In this document: positions 1-5,811 of the stretch, piece after piece | Position numbering within the stretch: position 1 is the first letter of the stretch | How the letters are laid out: every line of letters begins with the position of its first letter | NCBI GenBank assembly: GCA_005879045.1 | Contig: VBLV01000118.1 | Location: forward strand, 2,288 to 8,273 | Direction: 5' to 3' | DNA: 5,986 bases | Source: Methanobacteriota archaeon | GTDB taxonomy: Archaea; Thermoplasmatota; Thermoplasmata; RBG-16-68-12 | Translations under genes and position numbers: made by a program | Notes under the pieces: model-generated | Told to the model about the DNA's origin: nothing | Databases searched by the model: none | What the model saw: only the letters and a program-made list of their open reading frames with translations

Positions 1-253
1 TGACGTGACCGCCCTGCGACAGGCGGGCGGCGACGATCCCCAATGTGCCGTAGCCACAGCCAAGATCCAGGATCAACTCGCACGGCCCGACCTCAAGGGC
101 GGTGAGGAGGAGTTCCGTTCCACGATCGATTTCCTTGCGAGAGAAGACGCCCGCGTCGGTTCGGAACGTGAAGGATTGGCCGCGAACGGCGATCTGGATC
201 TCGGCCGGACGTCGCCTCGATTTCGGCTTTCCCGCGAAGTACTGTTCGCTCAC
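1..253 (-). CDS. RsmC/MJ0882-like class I SAM-dependent methyltransferase (5' part, runs off left edge)
   Basis: Only the first 84 codons are in the window. They carry the N-terminal signature of the small-domain (MTS) methyltransferase family that includes bacterial RsmC and archaeal MJ0882. An early YFAGKPKS segment lies at residues 5-12, TDAGVFS at 32-38 and ID-x-GT at 42-46. SAM-binding motif I, DLGCGYG, lies at 63-69. Family members transfer a methyl group from S-adenosylmethionine to a guanine or other nucleic-acid base; the exact substrate cannot be read here, and the catalytic NPP-type motif would lie beyond the edge. The start is a GTG at 253: the frame is open upstream only to a stop at 295-293, and no other usable start codon lies in between. 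The gene follows the helical-repeat gene by 39 bases on the same strand and may be cotranscribed with it. The family call is firm, but the substrate is unknown. Confidence 0.88.
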   Translation of the reverse strand, partial: MSEQYFAGKPKSRRRPAEIQIAVRGQSFTFRTDAGVFSRKEIDRGTELLLTALEVGPCELILDLGCGYGTLGIVAARLSQGGHV

Positions 254-292
254 GTCGAGAACACAAGCGCGGGCTCGGCTTAAGTGCGCCGC

Positions 293-1570
293 TCAATTTT
301 TTCCGTCCGGCGCCCGCGTCACCTGGTCGAGGAGCACCGTCGCGATCCGCAGGTCTTCGCTCGATCCGACGAAGTTCCCCTGGCGGAATTCATGCTCCGC
401 GCGCGTCAGGACTTCCTGGATATCCGGGAGGAACGTCAATCCGCTCCCCCGGAGGAACTGGGCGCGCTTCCGCGCCTCCTCGATCGCCCTCCCGAGGGCT
501 TCGCGGGCGTTCGTCCGGCGCCCGAACGCATGGAGCGCCCGCTCGAGGTGTTCGATCGCGCGGGCGTAATTCCCTTCTCGGATCGACCGCCGGGTGTCGC
601 GAAGCGCGACATCGGCCTCGTACGAGTGGAATCCCTCGCGCTGCAGACGGGCGTACAAGACCTCGGCATCGGCGATGCCGGTCGTCGCCTTGCGGTACGC
701 ATTGCCGATGACGTCGACCTCCTTCCGGAGGCGCGCGGCCATCGCGCTCGCGGCCTCAATGCGGCCTTTCTCAACCATGTCTCGCGCGATCTTGATGTCG
801 GCCTCGAGGCCGTTCGTGAGGACTCCCTCGCCGCGCAGGTACGACATCTGGGCCTCCGTCGCGTCGAAGGATTTCGTCGTATCGAGGTACAGGTTCTTGA
901 GGAGCGTCGCCTTCGCGTCGATCTCGCTCGCCACTTTCGTGGCGCCTTCCGCGTCGCCGAGGGCGAGCTGTCTCGTCGCCTCGTGCAGCGACTCTTCCAG
1001 CTCGGAGGCCGCGCCTTCGGCGAACCGCTCGGGATCGGCGGGACCCTTCATCTCTCCGAGCGATTCGATCGCGAGCTCGGCCAAGAAGATGCTGTTCGAG
1101 GCCTTCTCGGCGCGTTCCTGGAACGCTCGGCCTTCTTGTTCGGCCCTCTCGACGAGGACTCGCGCCTCGAGGTAGTTCGGCACGAACGCGCCGCTGTCCC
1201 AGATCCCGGACAGGACTTTCTTTTCCGCGCGTCCGAGGAGCGTCTCGAGTTCTTCCGTCCGAAGGCCCAGCCGACGCATCGAATCGATTCGAGACTGGAG
1301 CGCCTTCGCGGCCTTCTGATATCCACCGAAGCGCTCGTCCAGGGTGATTGCGAGGGACTCCGCTTTCTTCGCGGCGTGGAATGCCTTTGAGAACTGGTTG
1401 GAATCGAAGAATCGCTTCGCGACCTGCAGCGCATCCTCCGCGGGTTTGATGTCGGCTTGCGTCAAGCGGAGGACGGTTAGGAGGCCTTCCGATTGACCGA
1501 TGGCTTCCTCGGCATTCCGGACTTTCGAAGCTCTCAGGATGCCGACGCTCGTTGCCCTCGCGTTGTCCAT
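293..1570 (-). CDS. Alpha-helical repeat protein, function unknown (425 aa)
   Basis: I do not recognise a named family. The product is predicted to be soluble, charged and almost entirely helical, with no signal peptide or membrane segment and few Gly/Pro outside repeat turns. Six related units can be aligned by eye, at about residues 36-78, 97-147, 167-224, 241-288, 305-349 and 369-415. Most have a Leu-x-x-x-Gly-like turn, then an amphipathic helix, then a G-x-hydrophobic-x-x-A turn followed by another Ala/Leu-rich helix. The clearest are REGNYARAIEHLERA (331-345) and RQGNFVGSSEDLRIA (396-410). This resembles TPR-like or coiled-coil helical-hairpin scaffolds that bind proteins. The chosen start is the ATG at 1570. 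An ATG at 1720 in the same frame would add 50 residues of different composition, rich in Ser/Cys/His/Gly, that cover the promoter region. Third codon positions are strongly G/C, supporting a real gene. A protein-interaction role is inferred only. Confidence 0.8.
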   Translation of the reverse strand: MDNARATSVGILRASKVRNAEEAIGQSEGLLTVLRLTQADIKPAEDALQVAKRFFDSNQFSKAFHAAKKAESLAITLDERFGGYQKAAKALQSRIDSMRRLGLRTEELETLLGRAEKKVLSGIWDSGAFVPNYLEARVLVERAEQEGRAFQERAEKASNSIFLAELAIESLGEMKGPADPERFAEGAASELEESLHEATRQLALGDAEGATKVASEIDAKATLLKNLYLDTTKSFDATEAQMSYLRGEGVLTNGLEADIKIARDMVEKGRIEAASAMAARLRKEVDVIGNAYRKATTGIADAEVLYARLQREGFHSYEADVALRDTRRSIREGNYARAIEHLERALHAFGRRTNAREALGRAIEEARKRAQFLRGSGLTFLPDIQEVLTRAEHEFRQGNFVGSSEDLRIATVLLDQVTRAPDGKN

Positions 1571-1664
1571 GGAAACGCCCCCGCACTGCGACCCGCCGTG
1601 GCATGGCGTCAGAGGAAAATCCGCGCCAGTCCGGTGGGTTGCGGAATAGATGGAAAGGACACGG

Positions 1665-1672
1665 GATAATAG
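1665..1672 (-). promoter_or_regulatory. Possible TATA-like box for the helical-repeat gene
   Basis: Read on the minus strand, the segment is CTATTATC preceded by the purine-rich CGGAA, a possible BRE. It would give a leader of roughly 70 bases before the ATG at 1570. A second, weaker AT-rich candidate (GATTTTCC on the minus strand, about 1614-1621) lies closer to the gene and would give a shorter leader. Which is used cannot be decided from sequence. Confidence 0.35.
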
Positions 1673-1723
1673 TTCCGATGGAGCGACCGACGATTCCATT
1701 CTCAATACCACGAATGGCAACGG

Positions 1724-1729
1724 TTATTA
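1724..1729 (+). promoter_or_regulatory. TATA-like box for the lipid operon
   Basis: TTATTA lies in a locally AT-rich spot and is centred about 27 bases upstream of the ATG at 1754. Archaeal TATA boxes sit about 26-27 bases before the transcription start, so the transcript would begin at or within a few bases of the start codon. That predicts a leaderless mRNA and fits the absence of a Shine-Dalgarno sequence before this ATG. The box was identified by eye only. Confidence 0.5.
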
Positions 1730-1753
1730 CAAGACGGTCCGTACGTCGCTCCG

Positions 1754-2587
1754 ATGGCCGGGCTCTTGCGGTTCTCGCGACCCCTGAACTGCGTGATGTC
1801 CGCGGTTGGCGTCGGGATCGGCGGGGTCGTGGGCGTCGGGTCGGCCGCGTGGGGCGACCTCGCCCCGCCACTCGCCTTGGCGGCAGCCGCGGCCGCCGCG
1901 TTCACGGCGGGCGGCAACGCCCTCAATGACATCGTCGACCGCGAGACGGACCGCATCAACCATCCGGACCGCCCGCTCGCCTCCGGTCAACTGACGCTCG
2001 GTATCGCGCGCGCCTTCGCGGCATCCGCGTTCGTAATCGCTGCGGTCCTGGCCGTCTTCATCAACCCCCTCGCTCTGCTCATCGTCGGCCTGAACGTGAC
2101 GCTCATGGTCTCCTACGAGAACTGGCTGAAGGCCCAGGGCGCCGCCGGGAACGTCGTCATCGCCTACCTGGTCGGCTCGCTGTTCCTCTTCGCCGGCGTC
2201 TCCGTGTTTCGATCCTCGGCCGGTCCGTTGATCCGCACCGGAATCCTCGCCGCCTTGGCGTTCCTTGCGACGCTCGGCCGCGAAATCACGAAGGACATCG
2301 AAGACATGCGGGGCGACGTCGATCGTCGCACGTTGCCGCGCCGGATCGGAGCGAGTCGGGCCGGGGGGGTGGCGGCCCTCGCCCTCGCGCTGTGCGTCGC
2401 CCTTAGCTTTCTTCCGCTGTACTTTGGCGTCCTCGGGATCGGCTACGCCGTCCTGGTCCTCCCCGCAGACGGAATGTTTATCTACGCCGCCTTCCACTCG
2501 GCCGCAAATCCAGCGCGCTCCCAGCGCGTCACGAAGTATGCGATGATCGTGGCCCTCGCGGCGTTCCTCGCCGGTGCGTTCCTGTGA
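1754..2587 (+). CDS. UbiA-family prenyltransferase: (S)-2,3-di-O-geranylgeranylglyceryl phosphate (DGGGP) synthase
   Basis: This is predicted to be an integral membrane enzyme of 277 residues, a usual length for the family. It transfers the second geranylgeranyl group from GGPP to GGGP, giving DGGGP, the core of archaeol-type membrane lipids. Both UbiA Asp motifs are present. The first is at residues 55-66 (N55, N58, D59, D62, D66, followed by the conserved NHPDRPL-type segment). The second is at about 181-190 (D181, D184, D188, D190, followed by RTLPRRIG). Eight or nine hydrophobic segments can be seen, for example at about 13-32, 84-121, 131-150, 160-175, 204-235 and 260-277, plus an Ala run at 42-49. 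UbiA homologues also make quinones, heme O and chlorophyll; the overlap with GGGP synthase makes the lipid role by far the likeliest. The start at 1754 is chosen because no upstream in-frame start lies nearby and the TATA box is correctly spaced. Confidence 0.92.
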   Translation: MAGLLRFSRPLNCVMSAVGVGIGGVVGVGSAAWGDLAPPLALAAAAAAAFTAGGNALNDIVDRETDRINHPDRPLASGQLTLGIARAFAASAFVIAAVLAVFINPLALLIVGLNVTLMVSYENWLKAQGAAGNVVIAYLVGSLFLFAGVSVFRSSAGPLIRTGILAALAFLATLGREITKDIEDMRGDVDRRTLPRRIGASRAGGVAALALALCVALSFLPLYFGVLGIGYAVLVLPADGMFIYAAFHSAANPARSQRVTKYAMIVALAAFLAGAFL

Positions 2588-3321
2588 ACGTGTACGAGTC
2601 GATCCTCGAGCGTCGCCGTGCGGCCCGCCTGCACATGACCCTCCTCGATCCGGACAAGCAGTCGGCGACGGAGGCCGCGACCCTCGCGGCGGAGGCCGGC
2701 CGCGCCGGCACGGACGCGATCATGGTCGGCGGCTCGACCGGGGTGACGCAGGACAAGGTCGACGGGACCGTCTTGGCGATCAAGGAGGCGGTCCGGGTTC
2801 CCGTGATTCTGTTCCCGGCGAGCGCCGCGAACCTGTCGCCTCACGCGGACGCGTTGTACTTCATGAGCCTCCTCAACAGCCGTGACCCGCGCCTGATCGT
2901 CGGGGAGCAGCGCCTCGCCGCGCCGATCGTCAAGGCGTGGGGGCTCGAGACGATCCCGATGGCGTACCTCGTCGTCGAACCGGGGATGCGCGCGGGGGAG
3001 ATCGGGGACGCCGAGCTGATCAGCCGCAAGAGCCCCACGGTCGCGGTCCAGTACGCCCTCGCGGCCCAAATGCTCGGGATGAAGCTCGTCTACCTCGAGG
3101 CCGGCAGCGGATCTCCTGAGCCCGTCCCGGCGAAGGTGATCCAGGCCGTGCGGAAAGCGATCGACATCCCGGTCGTCGTGGGGGGCGGCATCCGAACTCC
3201 CGAGGCCGCAAAAGCTGTCGCCGCGGCGGGCGCGGACGTCGTCGTGACGGGGACCATCGTCGAAGTGGCGCGCGAGGGCGACGCGCTCCGCCGGATCATC
3301 GAAGCGGTGAAGGCGGCCTGA
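2584..3321 (+). CDS. Geranylgeranylglyceryl phosphate (GGGP) synthase
   Basis: This is a 245-residue TIM-barrel enzyme of the GGGP synthase/PcrB family. It joins sn-glycerol-1-phosphate to geranylgeranyl diphosphate by an ether bond, the committed step of archaeal phospholipid synthesis, and supplies the substrate of the gene just upstream. Visible motifs: TLLDPDK at 19-25 (Mg and substrate region), MVGGSTG at 47-53, LFPAS at 76-80, YLEAGSG at 170-176, GGGIRTPE at 200-207 and VTGT at 221-224. The last three form the glycerol-phosphate and phosphate-binding side of the barrel in characterised relatives. The start is GTG at 2584, inside GTGA with the upstream stop, a 4-base overlap typical of translational coupling. 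A second in-frame GTG at 2590 is possible but less likely. In an archaeal context with DGGGP synthase adjacent, GGPP is the expected prenyl donor, rather than the longer donor of bacterial PcrB. Confidence 0.95.
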   Translation: MNVYESILERRRAARLHMTLLDPDKQSATEAATLAAEAGRAGTDAIMVGGSTGVTQDKVDGTVLAIKEAVRVPVILFPASAANLSPHADALYFMSLLNSRDPRLIVGEQRLAAPIVKAWGLETIPMAYLVVEPGMRAGEIGDAELISRKSPTVAVQYALAAQMLGMKLVYLEAGSGSPEPVPAKVIQAVRKAIDIPVVVGGGIRTPEAAKAVAAAGADVVVTGTIVEVAREGDALRRIIEAVKAA

Positions 3322-5147
3322 TGCACGTCCTCCGGGCGAAGACGGTCGCGGAGAGCCACGCGGAGACGACGCGGATGGCCCGCCGGCTGTTCGTCTCGCC
3401 GCCCGCCCGCCGCATGGTCTTGCCGATCCTCGCCTTCTCCCTCATGGAATCCTTCCTCCTCGTCTACCCATCCCTCGACGGAGTGCGGGTCGCGTGGGGG
3501 GCCTTGGGATTCGCGTTGCCCGCGTACCTCGCGGCCTATGCGACGGTCCCCCTCGCGGAGCGACTCGGAGGACGGATGTACTTCCGACGATCGTTCCTGC
3601 TCATCTTCGTCGGCCTGATCATGGTCGGCGCGATCGAACTGGTCGTCGTGGTCGCCCTCACGGCCTACTCGATCTTTGGCGGCATGACGTACGCGTTCCG
3701 AATCGACCGCGCCGTGGTCCTCGGGTACGGAGCGGTCCTCTGGATCCGGGCCGTCATCCTGACGGCCACGTCGAACTCGATGTACGTGCGGACCCTTCCC
3801 GCCGCGTCCCTCCATCCGGTTCTCGGCCTGATCGGTCTCGCGGTCTTCGCCCGCCTGGGCGTCTGGGACATCGTCATGGCCCTCGCCGTGTACGCCCTCT
3901 TCTTCCTCAGCGCGGTCGCCTACACGGAGATTGCGAAGCGTCCGCTCCTCCGGTCGTTCGGGGCGGACGGCCTCAAGCTCCTTCGGTCGACGCTGGACCA
4001 ATACGGCGAACAGGAGGAGTCCGGGGTCGCCGAGCTCGAGACGTTCTTCGATTCAATCAGCGTTCGCGCGCGGGTCCGGGTGGGAGGGCTCGCGTTTCGC
4101 TCGGCGAAGCGAATCAAGGCGATCTTCCTCGCACCGACCGTGCACCCGGGTCCGATGGGATTCGTGAGCGGGAGCGATCTCCCGACGAAGGTCGCGCGGG
4201 GCCTGACGGACCTCACGCCGAACGTGTTGGTCGCTCACGGCCCGACGACGCACGACGAGAACCCCGCGACGACCGCGGAAGTGAAGAAAGTCTCCGACGC
4301 GGTCCGCGAGATGGTCAGCGCCGCCACCTTCGGGCCGAAGGTCGGTCGCGCCTGCCGGGTCACGTACGCGCGGGCGAGCGCGCTCGCGCAAGCCTTCGGG
4401 GACGACGTGTTGATCGTCGCCTCGTTCGCGCCGAACCCGACGGACGACATCGACAGCGCGACGGGCCACGCCGCGGTTCAGGAGGCGCGGCTCGTCGGGG
4501 CGCGGGACGCGATCTTCGTTGATGCGCACAACTGCCACGAGCCCGGCGTGGGGCTGACGCTCTTCGGGAGCGAGCGGAGTCATGAGATCATCCAGGCCGC
4601 GAAAGCCGCCACGCAAGCCGCGCTGCAGGCGCCGAAGGACCGGGTCCGCGTGGGCTATGCCTCCCGACGCGGCTTCGCGACGGCGGACCAGGGGATCGGC
4701 GCGCGCGGCATCGAGGCGCTCCTGATCGAGACGGGCGGACAGCGGACCGCCTACGTCCTGTTCGACGGCAACAACATGGTCCCCGGAATCCGAGACGAGA
4801 TCCGAGCGCGGCTCGCCGGCCTGGTCCAGGAGTCCGAGGCGATGACGACGGACAACCACTCCGTCAACCTGTCGATGGACGGTTTCAACGCGGTCGGCGC
4901 GGCCCTCGACCGCCAGACGATCCTCGCGCAAGCGGAAGGGGCGGTCCGGGAGGCGATTGCGAACCTCGAGGAGGTCGAGGTGGCCGCGTTCGCGGGCGAG
5001 ATCGCCAACTTCCGGATCTTCGGACCGCAGTCCGCGTCCCGATTGACGACGTCGATCAACTCGACGATGGCGGTCCTTCGCCCCGCGCTCTACGTGACGC
5101 TCAGCGGAGCGATCGCCCTCGGTGCTCTCGTCATCGTGTTGTTCTAG
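3321..5147 (+). CDS. DUF2070 family membrane protein, possible metal-dependent enzyme
   Basis: This is a 608-residue archaeal membrane protein of the DUF2070 type; the family has no established function that I know of. Residues 1-30 are a charged N-terminus. Five to seven membrane segments follow between about 33 and 201 (33-50, 58-75, 91-118, 133-150, 162-178, 182-201). A large soluble domain spans about 215-580, and a single hydrophobic segment closes the chain at about 588-608. The soluble domain holds polar clusters that look like an active site: HPGP at 275-278, AHGPTTHDEN at 305-314, DAHNCHEP at 401-408, FDGNN at 481-485 and TTDNHSVN at 509-516. The ATG overlaps the GGGP synthase stop by one base (TGATG), so the gene belongs to the lipid operon. 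Its stop overlaps that of the convergent pdxT. An enzymatic, perhaps lipid-linked, role is inferred from motif type and neighbours only. Confidence 0.85.
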   Translation: MHVLRAKTVAESHAETTRMARRLFVSPPARRMVLPILAFSLMESFLLVYPSLDGVRVAWGALGFALPAYLAAYATVPLAERLGGRMYFRRSFLLIFVGLIMVGAIELVVVVALTAYSIFGGMTYAFRIDRAVVLGYGAVLWIRAVILTATSNSMYVRTLPAASLHPVLGLIGLAVFARLGVWDIVMALAVYALFFLSAVAYTEIAKRPLLRSFGADGLKLLRSTLDQYGEQEESGVAELETFFDSISVRARVRVGGLAFRSAKRIKAIFLAPTVHPGPMGFVSGSDLPTKVARGLTDLTPNVLVAHGPTTHDENPATTAEVKKVSDAVREMVSAATFGPKVGRACRVTYARASALAQAFGDDVLIVASFAPNPTDDIDSATGHAAVQEARLVGARDAIFVDAHNCHEPGVGLTLFGSERSHEIIQAAKAATQAALQAPKDRVRVGYASRRGFATADQGIGARGIEALLIETGGQRTAYVLFDGNNMVPGIRDEIRARLAGLVQESEAMTTDNHSVNLSMDGFNAVGAALDRQTILAQAEGAVREAIANLEEVEVAAFAGEIANFRIFGPQSASRLTTSINSTMAVLRPALYVTLSGAIALGALVIVLF

Positions 5148-5737
5148 ACGAGATCCAGGAACCAACGGTGGATGCGCAGGTCCCCGCTCAACTCCGGATG
5201 GAACGCGGAGGCAATGAGGTGGCCTTGTCGCGCGAGGACGATGCGGTCCTTGTAGCGCGAGAGCTGTGTGCAATCGCCCCACGTCCGGAGGATCGCCGGA
5301 GCGCGGATGAACACACAGTGGAACGGAGAGTCGAGCCCCTGGACCTCAAGGTCTGCCTCGAACGACTCCCGTTGCCGCCCGAACGCGTTGCGGTCGACGG
5401 CCATGTCCATGAGGCCGAGGAGCCGCGTCTTCGTCTTCTCCGCCTGGCTCCCCGCGTCCTTCGAGAGGAGGATGCTCCCGGCGCAGGTCCCCATGATCGG
5501 CATCCCTTCGTCGATGGCCCGGCGCACGATCTCGTCGAACAGGCCGAGCTTCACGAGGAGCTTCGAGATCGTCGTGCTCTCTCCGCCCGGAATCGTGAGG
5601 CCGTCCACGCGCGCGAGGTCTGCCGGTCGGCGGACGGCGATCGCCTCGCCTTCTTTGCCGTAATCCTTCATTGCCCGGGCGACTGCGTCGACGTGCTCGC
5701 TCACGTCGCCTTGGACACCGATGACGCCGATTCGCAT
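5144..5737 (-). CDS. pdxT: PdxT, glutaminase subunit of pyridoxal 5'-phosphate synthase
   Basis: This is a class I glutamine amidotransferase of 197 residues, a normal PdxT length. It hydrolyses glutamine and channels ammonia to the PdxS synthase, which builds PLP from ribose 5-phosphate, glyceraldehyde 3-phosphate and ammonia in the cytosol. Visible motifs: IGVIGVQGD at 3-11, IPGGEST at 49-55, the nucleophile elbow GTCAG at 83-87 with C85, the RNAFGRQ segment at 116-122 and FHPE at 179-182 with H180 and E182. The full Cys-His-Glu triad is therefore intact. The ATG at 5737 begins the family's typical MRIGV start; an ATG at 5773 would add 12 basic residues and lies upstream of the TATA-like box. 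No pdxS lies in the window. Its stop overlaps that of the convergent DUF2070 gene. Confidence 0.95.
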   Translation of the reverse strand: MRIGVIGVQGDVSEHVDAVARAMKDYGKEGEAIAVRRPADLARVDGLTIPGGESTTISKLLVKLGLFDEIVRRAIDEGMPIMGTCAGSILLSKDAGSQAEKTKTRLLGLMDMAVDRNAFGRQRESFEADLEVQGLDSPFHCVFIRAPAILRTWGDCTQLSRYKDRIVLARQGHLIASAFHPELSGDLRIHRWFLDLV

Positions 5738-5761
5738 CCGATGGGACTTAGGACGGCGCCC

Positions 5762-5769
5762 GATAAAAA
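5762..5769 (-). promoter_or_regulatory. TATA-like box for pdxT
   Basis: On the minus strand this reads TTTTTATC, the most AT-rich octamer nearby, preceded by GAAATGG, which resembles the purine-rich BRE. Its centre is about 28-29 bases before the ATG at 5737, so transcription would begin at or just before the start codon. No Shine-Dalgarno sequence is seen before the ATG, which fits a leaderless mRNA. It lies in the 74-base gap after the next gene to the right and suggests pdxT is transcribed on its own. Confidence 0.65.
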
Positions 5770-5811
5770 CCATTTCGAACCGTGCGGCGCCGGCAGGGAA
5801 TAGGCGAGGCG

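Larger units (their letters stand above)
1571..1753. promoter_or_regulatory. Divergent intergenic promoter region
   Basis: This 183-base gap separates the minus-strand helical-repeat gene from the plus-strand lipid operon and is more AT-rich in its right half than the flanking genes. It holds a TATA-like box facing right (1724-1729) and a candidate facing left (about 1665-1672). An 8-base inverted repeat, GGAGCGAC at 1680-1687 and GTCGCTCC at 1745-1752, flanks the rightward box, but the arms are short and far apart. No RNA gene or small conserved ORF was recognised. Confidence 0.6.

Noticed and set aside
5..283. Plus-strand ORF (92 codons) at the left edge
   Set aside because: The opposite strand encodes a clear methyltransferase N-terminus with SAM motif I, so this is a shadow.
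284..1390. Long plus-strand ORF (368 codons) opposite the helical-repeat gene
   Set aside because: It is an antisense shadow. High GC and strong third-position bias on the minus strand remove stop codons here; its product is Arg/Leu-rich with no recognisable motif, while the minus-strand frame shows ordered helical repeats.
1571..1720. 50-residue N-terminal extension of the helical-repeat protein from an ATG at 1720
   Set aside because: The extension has a different composition (Cys, His, Gly, Ser) from the helical body, and it would overlap the divergent promoter elements. The ATG at 1570 fits better.
771..1871. Minus-strand ORF (366 codons) overlapping the repeat gene and the intergenic region in another frame
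   Set aside because: It is an Arg/Pro/Gly-rich frame that overlaps a better-supported gene on the same strand and covers the promoter region.
2358..2368. Run of G residues within the DGGGP synthase gene, a possible sequencing frameshift
   Set aside because: The reading frame continues through it with a normal UbiA C-terminal half and ends exactly at the overlap with the next gene, so no frameshift is needed.
1727..2497. Minus-strand ORF (256 codons) opposite DGGGP synthase
   Set aside because: The plus strand carries both UbiA Asp motifs and membrane segments. The reverse frame is a charged low-complexity shadow.
3090..4001. Minus-strand ORF (303 codons) across the GGGP synthase/DUF2070 junction
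   Set aside because: It is extremely rich in Glu, Arg, Asp and Gly, the usual signature of a spurious reverse frame in GC-rich DNA, and it covers two certain genes.
4053..5282. Long minus-strand ORF (409 codons) opposite the DUF2070 gene
   Set aside because: It lies antisense to a clear DUF2070 gene and crosses into pdxT. Its product is a low-complexity Arg/Asp/His-rich chain with no domain.
5738..5773. 12-residue N-terminal extension of PdxT
   Set aside because: The family begins at the MRIGV-type strand, and a well-spaced TATA-like box lies between the two candidate starts.
5168..5803. Plus-strand ORF (211 codons) opposite pdxT
   Set aside because: It is antisense to a pdxT with a complete catalytic triad; its product is rich in Arg, Glu and Asp without motifs.
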